From AC-37 sp035275105 (GTDB lineage: Bacteria; Actinomycetota; Thermoleophilia; Solirubrobacterales; Thermoleophilaceae): a DNA stretch of 20,381 nt. Positions 6,562 through 13,597 of this stretch are shown here, piece after piece. The DNA is taken from assembly GCA_035275105.1 (NCBI GenBank), contig DATENL010000116.1, positions 1 through 20,381 of the forward strand, in the 5' to 3' direction. Position 1 is the first letter of the stretch, and each line of letters starts with the position of its first letter. A model generated the notes under the pieces. The model did no database searches, was not told the DNA's origin, and saw nothing but the letters and a program-made list of their open reading frames with translations. Both the position numbers and the translations under genes were made by a program.

Positions 6562-6741
6562 GTGGACCTCGAGCCCCACAGCGTCGACCCCGTCATCGAG
6601 CGCACCTGCGCCGAGTGCGGGGCGACCCTGACCGAGGAGGAGATAAAGGCCTCGCTCGAGGCGGGCGAGGTCTACCTCTGCTCGGTGCACGCGGCCGAGC
6701 AGGTGCCGCTCGAGGCCGAGGACGAGCTGCCGGACGCCTAG
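6562..6741 (+). CDS. Small zinc-ribbon-like protein, 59 residues
   Basis: A short acidic frame from GTG 6562 to TAG 6741, beginning 3 nt after the UspA-like stop. It has C16-A-E-C19-G and C40-S-V-H43, a CxxC...CxxH arrangement fitting one structural zinc site, with a Glu-rich helix between them (TEEEIKASLEAGE) and an acidic tail. No similar named family comes to mind. Support comes from the paired metal-ligand motifs, codon use typical of neighbours (G/C third positions), tight coupling to the preceding gene, and an end that shares CTAG with the convergent methyltransferase stop. It could bind one of its operon partners or nucleic acid; that is inference. Confidence 0.65.
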   Translation: MDLEPHSVDPVIERTCAECGATLTEEEIKASLEAGEVYLCSVHAAEQVPLEAEDELPDA

Positions 6742-8114
6742 GCGGCGCGCTCGAGCAGCGCCACGCACTCGATGTGCGGGGTCTGCGGGAACATGTCGAC
6801 CGGCCGCACGGTCACGAGCCGGTAGCCCGCGTCCGCGACCTGCCGCGCGTTCGGCGCGAGCATCGTCGGGTTGCACGACACGTAGACGATCCGTCTCGGC
6901 TCGGTCTCCAGCACGCGACGGACGATCTTGGCCGACAGCCCCGGCCGCGGGGGGTCGACGACCACCACGTCGGGCCGGCCCGCCTCCTCCACCAGCGGCC
7001 GGACGCTGGTGCGGACGTCGCCCGCGAAGAAGCGCGCGTTGTCGATCGCGTTGATGCGGGCGTTGCGGGCCGCGTCCGCCACCGCCCGCTCGACCACCTC
7101 GACGCCCCAGACCTCGCCGGCGGCCGTCGCCAGGGCCAGCGCGATCGTCCCGATCCCCGAGAAGAGGTCGAAGACGCGCTCGCGACCCGTGAGCCCGGCC
7201 AGCTCGGCGGCGCTCCCGTAGAGGCGCTCGGCCATCGCGGTGTTCACCTGGAAGAAGGCCTCGGGCGAGACCTCGAACCGCAGCCGGGCGCCGAGCGCGT
7301 CGAGCTCCTCCGCGATCTTGAGCGGCCCGCGGAGCTGGCGGGTCTCGCCCTCGCGGGTGGTCTCGGACACCCCGCCGGTGCGCGTCCAGAGGAAGCTGTC
7401 GGCCCCCGCCGCCTCGGCGAGCTCCGCTGCCCGGAAGTCGCCGGCGCTCGTCACGAGCCGCGCCTGGAGCATCCCGGTGCGCGTGCCCTCGCGGACCACG
7501 AGGTTGCGTAGGAAGCCCGATCCGTCCCGGCGGTCCCACCCGTTGAGGCCCTCGGCGCGGCACCAGGCCTTCACGTTCTCGCGGACCTCGTCGACCCGCT
7601 CGGAGGCCAGCACGTCCTCCGTCACGTCGTCGATCTCGTTCCAGCGTCCCTGACGGTGGAAGCCGAGCACGAGCTCGCCGTCCGCGTCCGAACCGAACGA
7701 GTACTCGAGCTTGTTGCGGTAGCGCCACTGCTCGACCGCCGGGACGATCGGCTCCACGGGCGCGCCCTCGAAGCCGCCGAGGCGCTCCAGCGCGTCGCGC
7801 ACCTGGCTCTCCTTCTCCGCGAGCTGGCGCTCGTACGGCAGCACCTGCCACGGCGCCCCGGGGTGCGGCGCGCGCGGCTCGATCCGGTCCGGGCTCGGGT
7901 CGAGGAGCTCGACCACCCGCGCCTCGGCGTAGCCGCGCTTGGCCTTCCCGACCACGGCTCGCACGCGGTCGCCGGGTACCGCGCCCTGGACGAACACGAC
8001 GAAGCCCTGAGCGCGCGCGACCCCGTTCCCGCCGTGCGCCAGGGAGTCGATCGTCAGCTCGAGCTCGTCGCCGCGCCTCGGGCGCGCGGCGCGGGCCTGG
8101 GTGGTGCCCTCCAC
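6738..8114 (-). CDS. RNA (uracil-5-)-methyltransferase, RumA/RlmD/TrmA family, without Fe-S cysteines
   Basis: A 458-residue SAM-dependent RNA m5U methyltransferase. It has an N-terminal TRAM-like beta domain (residues 15-70, including LAHGGNGVAR and GAVPGDRV) and a central domain with YRNKLEYSF. The C-terminal Rossmann fold has FFQVN, VFDLFSGIGTIAL (SAM motif), DPPRPGL, and SCNP with catalytic Cys at about residue 414. In RumA and RlmCD the region before the QL..K helix carries C-x-n-CGGC ligands for a 4Fe-4S cluster. Here the segment is RIEPRAPHPGAPWQVLPY (77-94), with no Cys at all. The substrate (23S rRNA or tRNA) cannot be told. GTG at 8114 is 20 bp from the divergent peptidase start. 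The stop shares CTAG with the small zinc-ribbon gene. Confidence 0.9.
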   Translation of the reverse strand: MEGTTQARAARPRRGDELELTIDSLAHGGNGVARAQGFVVFVQGAVPGDRVRAVVGKAKRGYAEARVVELLDPSPDRIEPRAPHPGAPWQVLPYERQLAEKESQVRDALERLGGFEGAPVEPIVPAVEQWRYRNKLEYSFGSDADGELVLGFHRQGRWNEIDDVTEDVLASERVDEVRENVKAWCRAEGLNGWDRRDGSGFLRNLVVREGTRTGMLQARLVTSAGDFRAAELAEAAGADSFLWTRTGGVSETTREGETRQLRGPLKIAEELDALGARLRFEVSPEAFFQVNTAMAERLYGSAAELAGLTGRERVFDLFSGIGTIALALATAAGEVWGVEVVERAVADAARNARINAIDNARFFAGDVRTSVRPLVEEAGRPDVVVVDPPRPGLSAKIVRRVLETEPRRIVYVSCNPTMLAPNARQVADAGYRLVTVRPVDMFPQTPHIECVALLERAA

Positions 8115-8120
8115 CCGACC

Positions 8121-8126
8121 TATGCT
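8121..8126 (+). promoter_or_regulatory. -10 box (TATGCT) of the metallopeptidase gene
   Basis: TATGCT stands 8 nt before the ATG at 8135, the same hexamer as before the GT-PHP gene. It lies in the 20-bp gap between two divergent starts, so the mRNA is predicted to be nearly or fully leaderless. Confidence 0.45.
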
Positions 8127-8134
8127 GGCAGCCG

Positions 8135-9577
8135 ATGGACGTGGAGGCCTATCGCGGGGGGGTCGAGCGCTTCGTCGAGGAGCTCGAGCGCGAGTACGTG
8201 CTCCACCTCTCGGGCCGCAAGGACACCTTCGACCTCGAGCCGATCTACGACCGGCACGCCGCGCTCTTCGAGCGCCCCGCGGTCGACGATCTGCTCGCCG
8301 CCGGACCGCGCGAGCTCGCCCGGTTCGCCGCCGAGGGCCACATCGGGCGCGCCACGAAGGCGGAGGCTGCCGAGGTCGCGCGGCTCGAGGCGACGCTCAC
8401 CGTCGAGCTGGACGGCGAGCGCCTGCCCTACCGGCGGGCGGCGATCGAGCAGTCGAACGAGCCCGACCCGGATCGCCGGGCGGCGCTCGAGCAGGCGGCG
8501 CTGCGGGTCACGGAGTCGCACCTGAACCCGCTGCACGTGCAGGCTCACGAGCGCGCCGCGTCGCTCTCGCGCGAGCTCGGGTTCGAGAGCACGCTCGACA
8601 TGTGCGAGCGACTGAGCGGGATCGACCTGCGCGAGCTGGGACGTCAGTGCGAGGAGTTCCTGGCAGCCACGGACCCCTGGTATGAGGAGGTGCTGGAGCC
8701 CGAGCTGCAGCGGGAGCTGGGGCTCGGGCTCGGGGAGCTGCGGCGATCGGACGTCGCGGCGTTCATGCGGGCTCCGCGACTCGACCACGCGTTTCCGGCC
8801 GACGGCCTGCTGCGGACGTACGAGCTGACGCTCGCGGGCCTCGGGCTCGCCGACGCCGAGATCGCACTCGACCTCGAGGAGCGCCCGAACAAGACGCCGC
8901 GAGCCTTCTGCGCACCCGTCCGCGTTCCCGACGAGGTGCATCTGGTGATGGCTCGCTACGGCGGGCGCGAGGACTACGTGGTCCTCTACCACGAGACCGG
9001 GCACGCCCAGCACTACGCGCGCATGGACCGCCGGCTGCCCGTCGAGCACCGCTACCTGGGCGACAACTCCGTGACCGAGGGGTTCGCCTTCCTCTTCGAG
9101 GGACTGGTGGACTCGCCCGAGTGGCTCGACGCGATGCTCGGCGTGGCGGACACGCGCGAGCCGATCCGGCATTCGCGGGCGGTGCGCCTGTACTTCCTGC
9201 GGCGGTACTGCGCGAAGCTCCGCTACGAGCTCGAGCTCCAGGGCGGTGCCCTCGACGGCGGGGGCGCGCGGGAGCGCTACGCGGCGCTGCTGTCGGAGGC
9301 CGTCCGGGTGGACTGGCCGGCGGCGACCTGGCTCACCGACGTGGACGCCTTCTTCTACGTGGCCCGCTACCTCCGCGCGTGGGCGCTCGAGACGCACCTG
9401 CGCCGCACGTTCCGCGAGCGGTTCGGACCGCGCTGGTTCGCCTCGCCCGAGGCCGGCGGCCTGCTGCGCACGCTGTGGGCCGAGGGGCAGGCGCGCGGCG
9501 CCGACGAGCTGTTGGGCGAGCTGACCGGCGAACGGCTTCGGCTGGCCGCGGTCGCCCGCGACCTGGCGCCCGCGTAA
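8135..9577 (+). CDS. Zinc metallopeptidase with HExxH, M3-like (oligoendopeptidase type)
   Basis: A 480-residue, mostly helical, cytosolic-looking protein without a signal peptide. The zinc site is H286-E-T-G-H290-AQHY, with the third ligand probably E315 in NSVTEGFAFLFE, 25 residues on. This spacing fits gluzincins such as peptidase family M3. Further M3-like features are the substrate-pocket region RAFCAPVRVPDEVHLVM before the zinc motif and the C-terminal YVARYLRAWALETHLRRTFRERFG. It is shorter than typical M3 oligopeptidases (about 600-700 residues), so it may be a compact or separate subfamily; M32-type membership is less likely. The predicted job is cleavage of small peptides. It is transcribed divergently from the methyltransferase and ends before a hairpin facing the convergent Ser/Arg-rich gene. 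Confidence 0.78.
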   Translation: MDVEAYRGGVERFVEELEREYVLHLSGRKDTFDLEPIYDRHAALFERPAVDDLLAAGPRELARFAAEGHIGRATKAEAAEVARLEATLTVELDGERLPYRRAAIEQSNEPDPDRRAALEQAALRVTESHLNPLHVQAHERAASLSRELGFESTLDMCERLSGIDLRELGRQCEEFLAATDPWYEEVLEPELQRELGLGLGELRRSDVAAFMRAPRLDHAFPADGLLRTYELTLAGLGLADAEIALDLEERPNKTPRAFCAPVRVPDEVHLVMARYGGREDYVVLYHETGHAQHYARMDRRLPVEHRYLGDNSVTEGFAFLFEGLVDSPEWLDAMLGVADTREPIRHSRAVRLYFLRRYCAKLRYELELQGGALDGGGARERYAALLSEAVRVDWPAATWLTDVDAFFYVARYLRAWALETHLRRTFRERFGPRWFASPEAGGLLRTLWAEGQARGADELLGELTGERLRLAAVARDLAPA

Positions 9578-9580
9578 CGA

Positions 9581-9602
9581 GACAGGGGGCCTGGCCCCTG
9601 TC
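9581..9602. terminator. Hairpin between convergent genes; REP-like palindrome
   Basis: Arms GACAGGGG (9581-9588) and CCCCTGTC (9595-9602) form a perfect 8-bp stem around GCCTGG. It lies exactly between the TAA of the peptidase gene (9577) and the stop of the minus-strand gene (9602). No T-run follows, so termination would not be classical Rho-independent. A closely similar palindrome occurs at 17466-17490, suggesting a dispersed repeat family. Confidence 0.5.
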
Positions 9603-10567
9603 TAGCTCAGCTTCGACTCGATCGCGTCCAGCACCGACTTGCGGTTCGCGTTGCGGCGCTCGTAGTCGCGCACCTTGCGCAGCTCGGCCGGCGTGAGCGT
9701 GTCGAGGCGGCCCTGGACCTGTGCTGCCGTCAGGTCGTCGTACCCGAGGATCGGGAAGCTCGGCCCGACCCCGGCCACCCGCCGGGCGCGGTCCGCCTGG
9801 ACGAGTGCCACGTCGCCCGCCTCGCGCACGCGCCCGCGAGCCTTGGAGGTCGCCTCCTCCACCTGCGCACGGGCGCGCCCGGCCGCCTTGCGGGCGTCCT
9901 GGATCGGGTCGCCGCCGCGGCCGAGGAGCTGCTCGAGGTCGCCGAGCACGTCGTTGGTCTGCTTGCGGCCGCGCTCGAGGAGCGTCCGCGCGAGGTCCTG
10001 CGCGTCCTCCGCCGTCATCCGGCCGCGGCCCACGGCCTCGTCCATGACCTCCTGGATCCGGTCGCGCGTGAGCATCACGAGGTTGAGCGGCGCCACGACG
10101 CCCTTCGCGATCGCCTCGCGCAGCTCCGCGACCGACTTGCCCGACAGCTCGGACGCAGGACCCGCCGCCGCCGATCCGGTCTGGCGCGCGCGCTTCTGCG
10201 CGGTCTGCTGGCGACCGCGTGCCTTGCCCCCCTTGCGGGCGGCCGCCTTGCGCGTGGACGCGCCGGAGCGGCTGCTGCTGCGGCTCGACGAGCTCGAGCG
10301 GCTCGACGAGCTCGACGCGCTGCGCGAGCTGCCGGAGCGCGAGCTCTTGCTGCGCGCGCCGCTCTTGGAGCGCGAGCTGCCGGAGCGCGCGCCGCTCTTG
10401 GAGCGGGAGCTGCTGGAGCGGGAGCTGCTGGAACGGGAGCTGCTCGACCGCGAGCTGCCGCCGGACCGCGACCCGCCCGAGCGCGAGCTTCCTCCGGACC
10501 GCGAGCCGCCGCCCGAGGACGAACTCCGCCCGCGACCTCCGCCCGAACTCCTCGATGACTCGGCCAT
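9602..10567 (-). CDS. Ser/Arg-repeat protein with phasin-like helical domain
   Basis: A 321-residue three-part protein. Residues 1-105 are almost only Ser, Arg and Gly, with RSSSS-type tandem units. Residues 106-130 are Lys/Arg-rich. Residues 140-265 are long amphipathic helices (PLNLVMLTRDRIQEVMDEAV, MTAEDAQDLARTLLERGRK) resembling phasin/PhaF-type granule-associated proteins. Residues 270-321 form a compact helical module (PILGYDDLTAAQVQGRLDTL...AELRKVRDYERRNANRKSVL) that recurs in actinobacterial proteins. The basic low-complexity part may bind DNA or RNA, as in AlgP/PhaF, where the basic repeats are at the opposite end. The start is ATG 10567, because GAGAGGAG lies 7-14 nt upstream; a GTG at 10600 is possible but has no such site. 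It follows the EEP-family gene by 55 bp on the same strand. Function is inferred only from architecture. Confidence 0.75.
   Translation of the reverse strand: MAESSRSSGGGRGRSSSSGGGSRSGGSSRSGGSRSGGSSRSSSSRSSSSRSSSSRSKSGARSGSSRSKSGARSKSSRSGSSRSASSSSSRSSSSSRSSSRSGASTRKAAARKGGKARGRQQTAQKRARQTGSAAAGPASELSGKSVAELREAIAKGVVAPLNLVMLTRDRIQEVMDEAVGRGRMTAEDAQDLARTLLERGRKQTNDVLGDLEQLLGRGGDPIQDARKAAGRARAQVEEATSKARGRVREAGDVALVQADRARRVAGVGPSFPILGYDDLTAAQVQGRLDTLTPAELRKVRDYERRNANRKSVLDAIESKLS
10268..10498 (-). repeat. Degenerate tandem repeats coding the Ser/Arg region
   Basis: Imperfect 15-bp units (GAGCGGGAGCTGCTG and variants, read on the + strand, clearest at about 10403-10446) and a longer reiterated block containing CCGCTCTTGGAGCG encode RSSSS and RSKSGA units of the protein. 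The units keep the reading frame, so length change by slippage would be tolerated. Confidence 0.7.
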
Positions 10568-10622
10568 GCCGCTCTCCTCTCTCGCTAAGTCCCTCGCCAC
10601 GGGTACCCCGCGACGGTGCGGA

Positions 10623-11456
10623 CTATTCCACCTCGAACGTCGCGACGACGGGCGAGTGGTCGGAGAGTTGCAGCGCCCGGCCGGTGGCGCGGTCCTCCAC
10701 CTCGCGCTCCGCGGGCCGCAGCCGGCGCGGCGGGTCGACCACCGCGAGTCCCCGCACGAGCAGGTGGTCGATCGCGTCGGCGGCCGTCGGCGGGGCGAGG
10801 CCGAAGCGCGACTCGAGCTCGGCGAACGCCTCGGGCCTCCGCCGCGGCCGCACGTTCAGGTCGCCCCCGAACAGGAGCGGGGCACCGCCGCTCCAGTCGA
10901 CGGCGCGCGCGGCGGCGGACAGCACCTCGTCGGCGCGGTCTCCGGTGGACGCGTGCAGGTTGGCCACGGCGATCTCCGCGCCCCCGGCGTGCGTCAGCCG
11001 CGCGAGGAGCATCCGCCGCCGCTCGGGGCGCCGCGCGATGGTCACACGGTCGACGGCTTCGATCCGCCACGGCGGGCGGACGAGCAGCTGATTCGACCCG
11101 CCCTCCGCCGACGCGACGAGATCGGGGTTGAGGCGCGCCGCGAGCGCGCGGAGCGCGTGGCCCCAGTTGCGCGACGTCAACGCCGACGCCCCGCTCGCGT
11201 CGCTGGCCCGGCACAGCGGCCGGAGCCAGCCCGGGGGCGCCTCCTGAAGCAGCGCGACGTCCCACGGCAGGCGAGCGACCACGGCGGCGAACTCGTGGAA
11301 GAGCGGCCGGTTGACCTGCGCGTGGGTCGCGTTCGTCTCCGTCACCCGCAGGACGCGCGAGCGCAGCGTGAGCAACGCCGGGTCGGGCGGGAAGTCGCGC
11401 CCGTGGAACAGGTTCCAGGTGGCGGCGCGGACTACGATCCGCGGGTGACGCGTCAC
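10623..11456 (-). CDS. Endonuclease/exonuclease/phosphatase (EEP) superfamily protein
   Basis: A 277-residue protein with the EEP (DNase I-like) motifs in order: ATWNLFHG (residues 12-19), DVALLQEAPPG (catalytic metal-binding Glu), IAVANLHAS, LLFGGDLNVRPR and a terminal LSDHSPVVATFEVE. The superfamily hydrolyses phosphodiester or phosphomonoester bonds with Mg2+; members cut DNA, RNA, sphingomyelin or inositol phosphates, and the substrate here cannot be told. No signal peptide, so cytosolic. The nearest start codon before the first motif is GTG at 11456, which makes it overlap the divergent argF start inside the palindrome GTGACGCGTCAC; GAGGAA directly precedes the GTG on this strand. Longer upstream frames are the antisense of argF. 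The Ser/Arg-rich gene follows on the same strand. Confidence 0.8.
   Translation of the reverse strand: MTRHPRIVVRAATWNLFHGRDFPPDPALLTLRSRVLRVTETNATHAQVNRPLFHEFAAVVARLPWDVALLQEAPPGWLRPLCRASDASGASALTSRNWGHALRALAARLNPDLVASAEGGSNQLLVRPPWRIEAVDRVTIARRPERRRMLLARLTHAGGAEIAVANLHASTGDRADEVLSAAARAVDWSGGAPLLFGGDLNVRPRRRPEAFAELESRFGLAPPTAADAIDHLLVRGLAVVDPPRRLRPAEREVEDRATGRALQLSDHSPVVATFEVE
11433..11438 (+). promoter_or_regulatory. -10 box (TACGAT) of argF
   Basis: TACGAT lies 6 nt before the GTG at 11445, again the leaderless spacing seen at 3540. It is inside the coding region of the divergent EEP gene. No ARG-box operator (ArgR-type AT-rich palindrome) was recognised nearby. Confidence 0.5.
11445..11456. 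promoter_or_regulatory. 12-bp palindrome holding two opposed GTG starts
   Basis: GTGACGCGTCAC is its own reverse complement. Read on either strand it begins with GTG-ACG-CGT-CAC, so argF (+) and the EEP gene (-) would both start Met-Thr-Arg-His from the same 12 bases. It could also serve as an operator. The palindrome is seen directly; use of both starts is inferred from protein alignment positions. Confidence 0.6.
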
Positions 11457-12326
11457 TTCCTCACCGGCGACGAGCTTACGGCCGACGAGCTGAGCGCCGT
11501 CCTCGACCGTGCACTCGAGCTGAAGGCCGACCGGCTCGCGTCCCGGGCGCTCGAGAACAGGTCCGTCGCGCTCGTCTTCGACAGGCCGTCCACGCGAACG
11601 CGCGTCTCGTTCGAGGCCGGGGTGACCGAGCTGGGCGGCCACGCGATCGTGCTGCGCGAGGGCGAGACGCAGCTCTCCCGCGGCGAGCCGCTGCGCGACT
11701 TCGGCCTCGTGATGTCGCGCTTCGTCGCCGCGATCGGGATCCGGACCGGGCCCCACGCGACGGTGGTCGAGGTGGCCGAGCACGCCGAGGTCCCGGTGGT
11801 GAACATGCTCACGGCCGATCACCACCCCTGCCAGGCGCTCGCGGACCTGCTGACGCTGCGCGAGCGGTTCGGTGACCTCAGCGGGCTCAAGCTCGCGTAC
11901 GTCGGCGACGGCAACAACATGACCAACTCGCTGATGCTGCTCGGCGCGAAGGCCGGCATGGAGGTGGCCGTGGCTACGCCCGACGACCGCCGGCCGTCGC
12001 TCCGGGTGGACGGCACGGTGAGCGTGACGAGCGACCCGCGCGCCGCGGCCGAGGGAGCGCACGCCCTCTACACCGACGTCTGGGTGAGCATGGGCGACGA
12101 GTCCGACCCCGGCGCCCTGACCGCGCTCGAGCCCTACCGGCTCGACGAGTCGCTCATGGCGGTCGCCCGCCCCGAGGCGATCGCGCTCCACTGCCTGCCG
12201 GCGCACCCGGGTCAGGAGATCTCGGCCGAGGTCCTCTACGGCGACCGCTCGGCGGTCTGGGACCAGGCCGAGAACCGCCTGCACGCGCAGAAGGCGCTGC
12301 TCGAGTTCCTGGTCGCCGGCGGCTGA
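11445..12326 (+). CDS. argF: Ornithine carbamoyltransferase
   Basis: A 293-residue enzyme that makes citrulline from ornithine and carbamoyl phosphate in arginine synthesis (cytosol). Visible motifs: S49-T-R-T-R53 for carbamoyl phosphate, H127-P-C-Q130, the VGDGNNMTNSL strand-loop of the second domain, D211-V-W-V-S-M-G217 (the ornithine-side SMG loop that separates OTCases from aspartate carbamoyltransferases) and H249-C-L-P252. After HCLP the protein reads AHPGQE where many bacterial homologues have AHRGEE; this region varies in the family, so activity is still expected. Length is normal for the ~300-residue class. GTG 11445 is chosen from the TACGAT spacing and because homologues start just before HFL. 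No other arg gene lies beside it in this window. Confidence 0.93.
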   Translation: MTRHFLTGDELTADELSAVLDRALELKADRLASRALENRSVALVFDRPSTRTRVSFEAGVTELGGHAIVLREGETQLSRGEPLRDFGLVMSRFVAAIGIRTGPHATVVEVAEHAEVPVVNMLTADHHPCQALADLLTLRERFGDLSGLKLAYVGDGNNMTNSLMLLGAKAGMEVAVATPDDRRPSLRVDGTVSVTSDPRAAAEGAHALYTDVWVSMGDESDPGALTALEPYRLDESLMAVARPEAIALHCLPAHPGQEISAEVLYGDRSAVWDQAENRLHAQKALLEFLVAGG

Positions 12327-12336
12327 CGGCGCCGGC
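12315..12336. terminator. Hairpin between convergent argF and SnoaL-like genes
   Basis: GCCGGCG (12315-12321) and CGCCGGC (12330-12336) form a perfect 7-bp GC stem with an 8-nt loop that contains the argF TGA. There is no T-tract. A bidirectional termination role is plausible but weakly supported in such GC-rich DNA. Confidence 0.35.
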
Positions 12337-12821
12337 TACGCGCGCGGGCGCAGGCCGAAGCCGCGGAACAGGAGCAGCGCGGTCTCGGCGAGCGAGCCGC
12401 GCGACGGCAGCATCCCGAGCTGGACGGCGGCGTCGTAGAGGTCGAAGAACCCGCGCGCGCGGCGCACGCGGCCGTCGCGAAGCTCCAGGTAGTGGAGCCC
12501 CTGGACGACCACGAAGCGGCCGCTCGCCGGGATGCCGGCGAACGACCCGCGGTGGGTGCCAAGCAGCCGCCACGGCACGCAGGCGAAGCCGCCCTCTGAC
12601 ACCGACTGCCCGGCGGGCTCGATGCGCATGTCGGGGAACGCCTCGCGGTAGCGGGCGGCGTGCGCGGCGAGCGCGTCGAGCCCCTCGACCGGCTCGGCCG
12701 TCGCCGGGTCCTCGTAGCTGACCTCGGCGGAGCAGCAGGAGGCGAAGGCGTCGCGCTCTCCGCTGCCCCACGCCGCCCGCCAGCGCGCGGCGAAGCCCTG
12801 CTCGTCTAGCTCGGAGCTCAC
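12336..12821 (-). CDS. SnoaL-like (ester cyclase / NTF2-fold) protein
   Basis: A 161-residue single-domain protein resembling SnoaL-type cyclases and ester cyclases of the NTF2 fold: an N-terminal helix (FAARWRAAWGSGERDAF), EVSYEDPATAEPVEGLDALAAHAARYREAFPDMRI, the PWRLLGTHRGSFAGIPASG strand-turn and a final VQGLHYLELRDGRVRRARGFFDLYDAAVQLG. The family holds polyketide cyclases, isomerases and many proteins of unknown role, so no reaction is assigned. GTG 12821 overlaps the thiG stop by 4 bp (GTGA), giving translational coupling to thiG. This placement suggests a link to thiamine metabolism or simple read-through, but nothing in the sequence proves it. Confidence 0.78.
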   Translation of the reverse strand: MSSELDEQGFAARWRAAWGSGERDAFASCCSAEVSYEDPATAEPVEGLDALAAHAARYREAFPDMRIEPAGQSVSEGGFACVPWRLLGTHRGSFAGIPASGRFVVVQGLHYLELRDGRVRRARGFFDLYDAAVQLGMLPSRGSLAETALLLFRGFGLRPRA

Positions 12822-13597
12822 GTGAGCTCGGGGATGCCCTCTGTCGGCGTCGACGCCTCCCCGTATAGGCGCCGCGGGATCCGCCCGGCCTCGAAGGCGC
12901 GCCGCCCGGCCTCGACCGCGAGCCGCATCGCGTGGGCCATGGCCACCGGGTCGGCGGCGCGCGATATCGCGCTCGCGAGCAGGATCCCGTCGCACCCCGC
13001 CTCCATCGCCAGGGCGGCGTCCGACGCGGTGCCGATGCCGGCGTCGAGGATCACCGGCACGCTCGCGTGCTCGACGATCAGGCGCAGGTTGTACGGGTTG
13101 AGGATGCCCATGCCGCTGCCGATCGGCGACCCGAGCGGCATCACCGCCGCGCAGCCCGCATCCTCGAGTCGCCGCGCGAGCACCGGGTCGTCGCTCGTGT
13201 AGGGCAGGACGGTGAAGCCGTCCCCGACGAGGGTCTCGGCCGCGTCGAGCAGCTCGCTCGGGTCGGGCAGCAGCGTGCGCTCGTCGCCGATCACCTCGAG
13301 CTTCACCCAGTCGGTGTCGAACGCCTCGCGCGCGAGCTGGGCGGTGAGGACGGCGTCGCGGGCCGTGAAGCAGCCGGCGGTGTTGGGCAGGAGTGTGCAG
13401 CCGGCCTCCTCGAGGACGTCCACGATCGAGCCGCGCGCCGAGGGGTCGACCCGCCGCAGTGCGACGGTCGCGAGCTCGGCGCCCGTCGCGGCGACGGCCC
13501 GCCCCATCGCCTCGAGGCTCGCGAAGCCGCCGGTCCCGACGATCAGGCGCGACCGGAGCTCGCGCCCGGCGATGGTCATGGGCGTCGGCTCAGCCAC
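12818..13597 (-). CDS. thiG: Thiazole synthase
   Basis: A 259-residue (beta/alpha)8 enzyme that joins 1-deoxyxylulose-5-phosphate, dehydroglycine/iminoacetate and sulfur from ThiS thiocarboxylate into the thiamine thiazole phosphate. Clear motifs: SRLIVGTGGFAS near the start, LPNTAGCFTARDA, WVKLEVIGDERTLLPDP with the Schiff-base Lys, GCAAVMPLGSPIGSGMGI, and VILDAGIGTASDAALAMEAGCDGIL. Length is standard. The start is GTG 13597, overlapping thiS by 8 bp; an internal ATG (MTIAG) seven codons on is an alternative. It lies in the overlapping thiO-thiS-thiG order, so the three subunits are probably made together. No THI-box riboswitch was seen before the cluster. Confidence 0.95.
   Translation of the reverse strand: MAEPTPMTIAGRELRSRLIVGTGGFASLEAMGRAVAATGAELATVALRRVDPSARGSIVDVLEEAGCTLLPNTAGCFTARDAVLTAQLAREAFDTDWVKLEVIGDERTLLPDPSELLDAAETLVGDGFTVLPYTSDDPVLARRLEDAGCAAVMPLGSPIGSGMGILNPYNLRLIVEHASVPVILDAGIGTASDAALAMEAGCDGILLASAISRAADPVAMAHAMRLAVEAGRRAFEAGRIPRRLYGEASTPTEGIPELT

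Noticed and set aside
6091..7851. 586-codon minus frame across the UspA-like and methyltransferase genes
   Set aside because: Shadow frame of the methyltransferase gene with no family motifs.
10268..10498. Repeat array resembling a CRISPR or minisatellite
   Set aside because: There are no unique spacers; the units code in frame for the Ser/Arg region.
9675..11444. Upstream extension of argF to an 883-residue protein
   Set aside because: The extra part is antisense to the Ser/Arg-rich and EEP genes; the carbamoyltransferase is complete from 11445.
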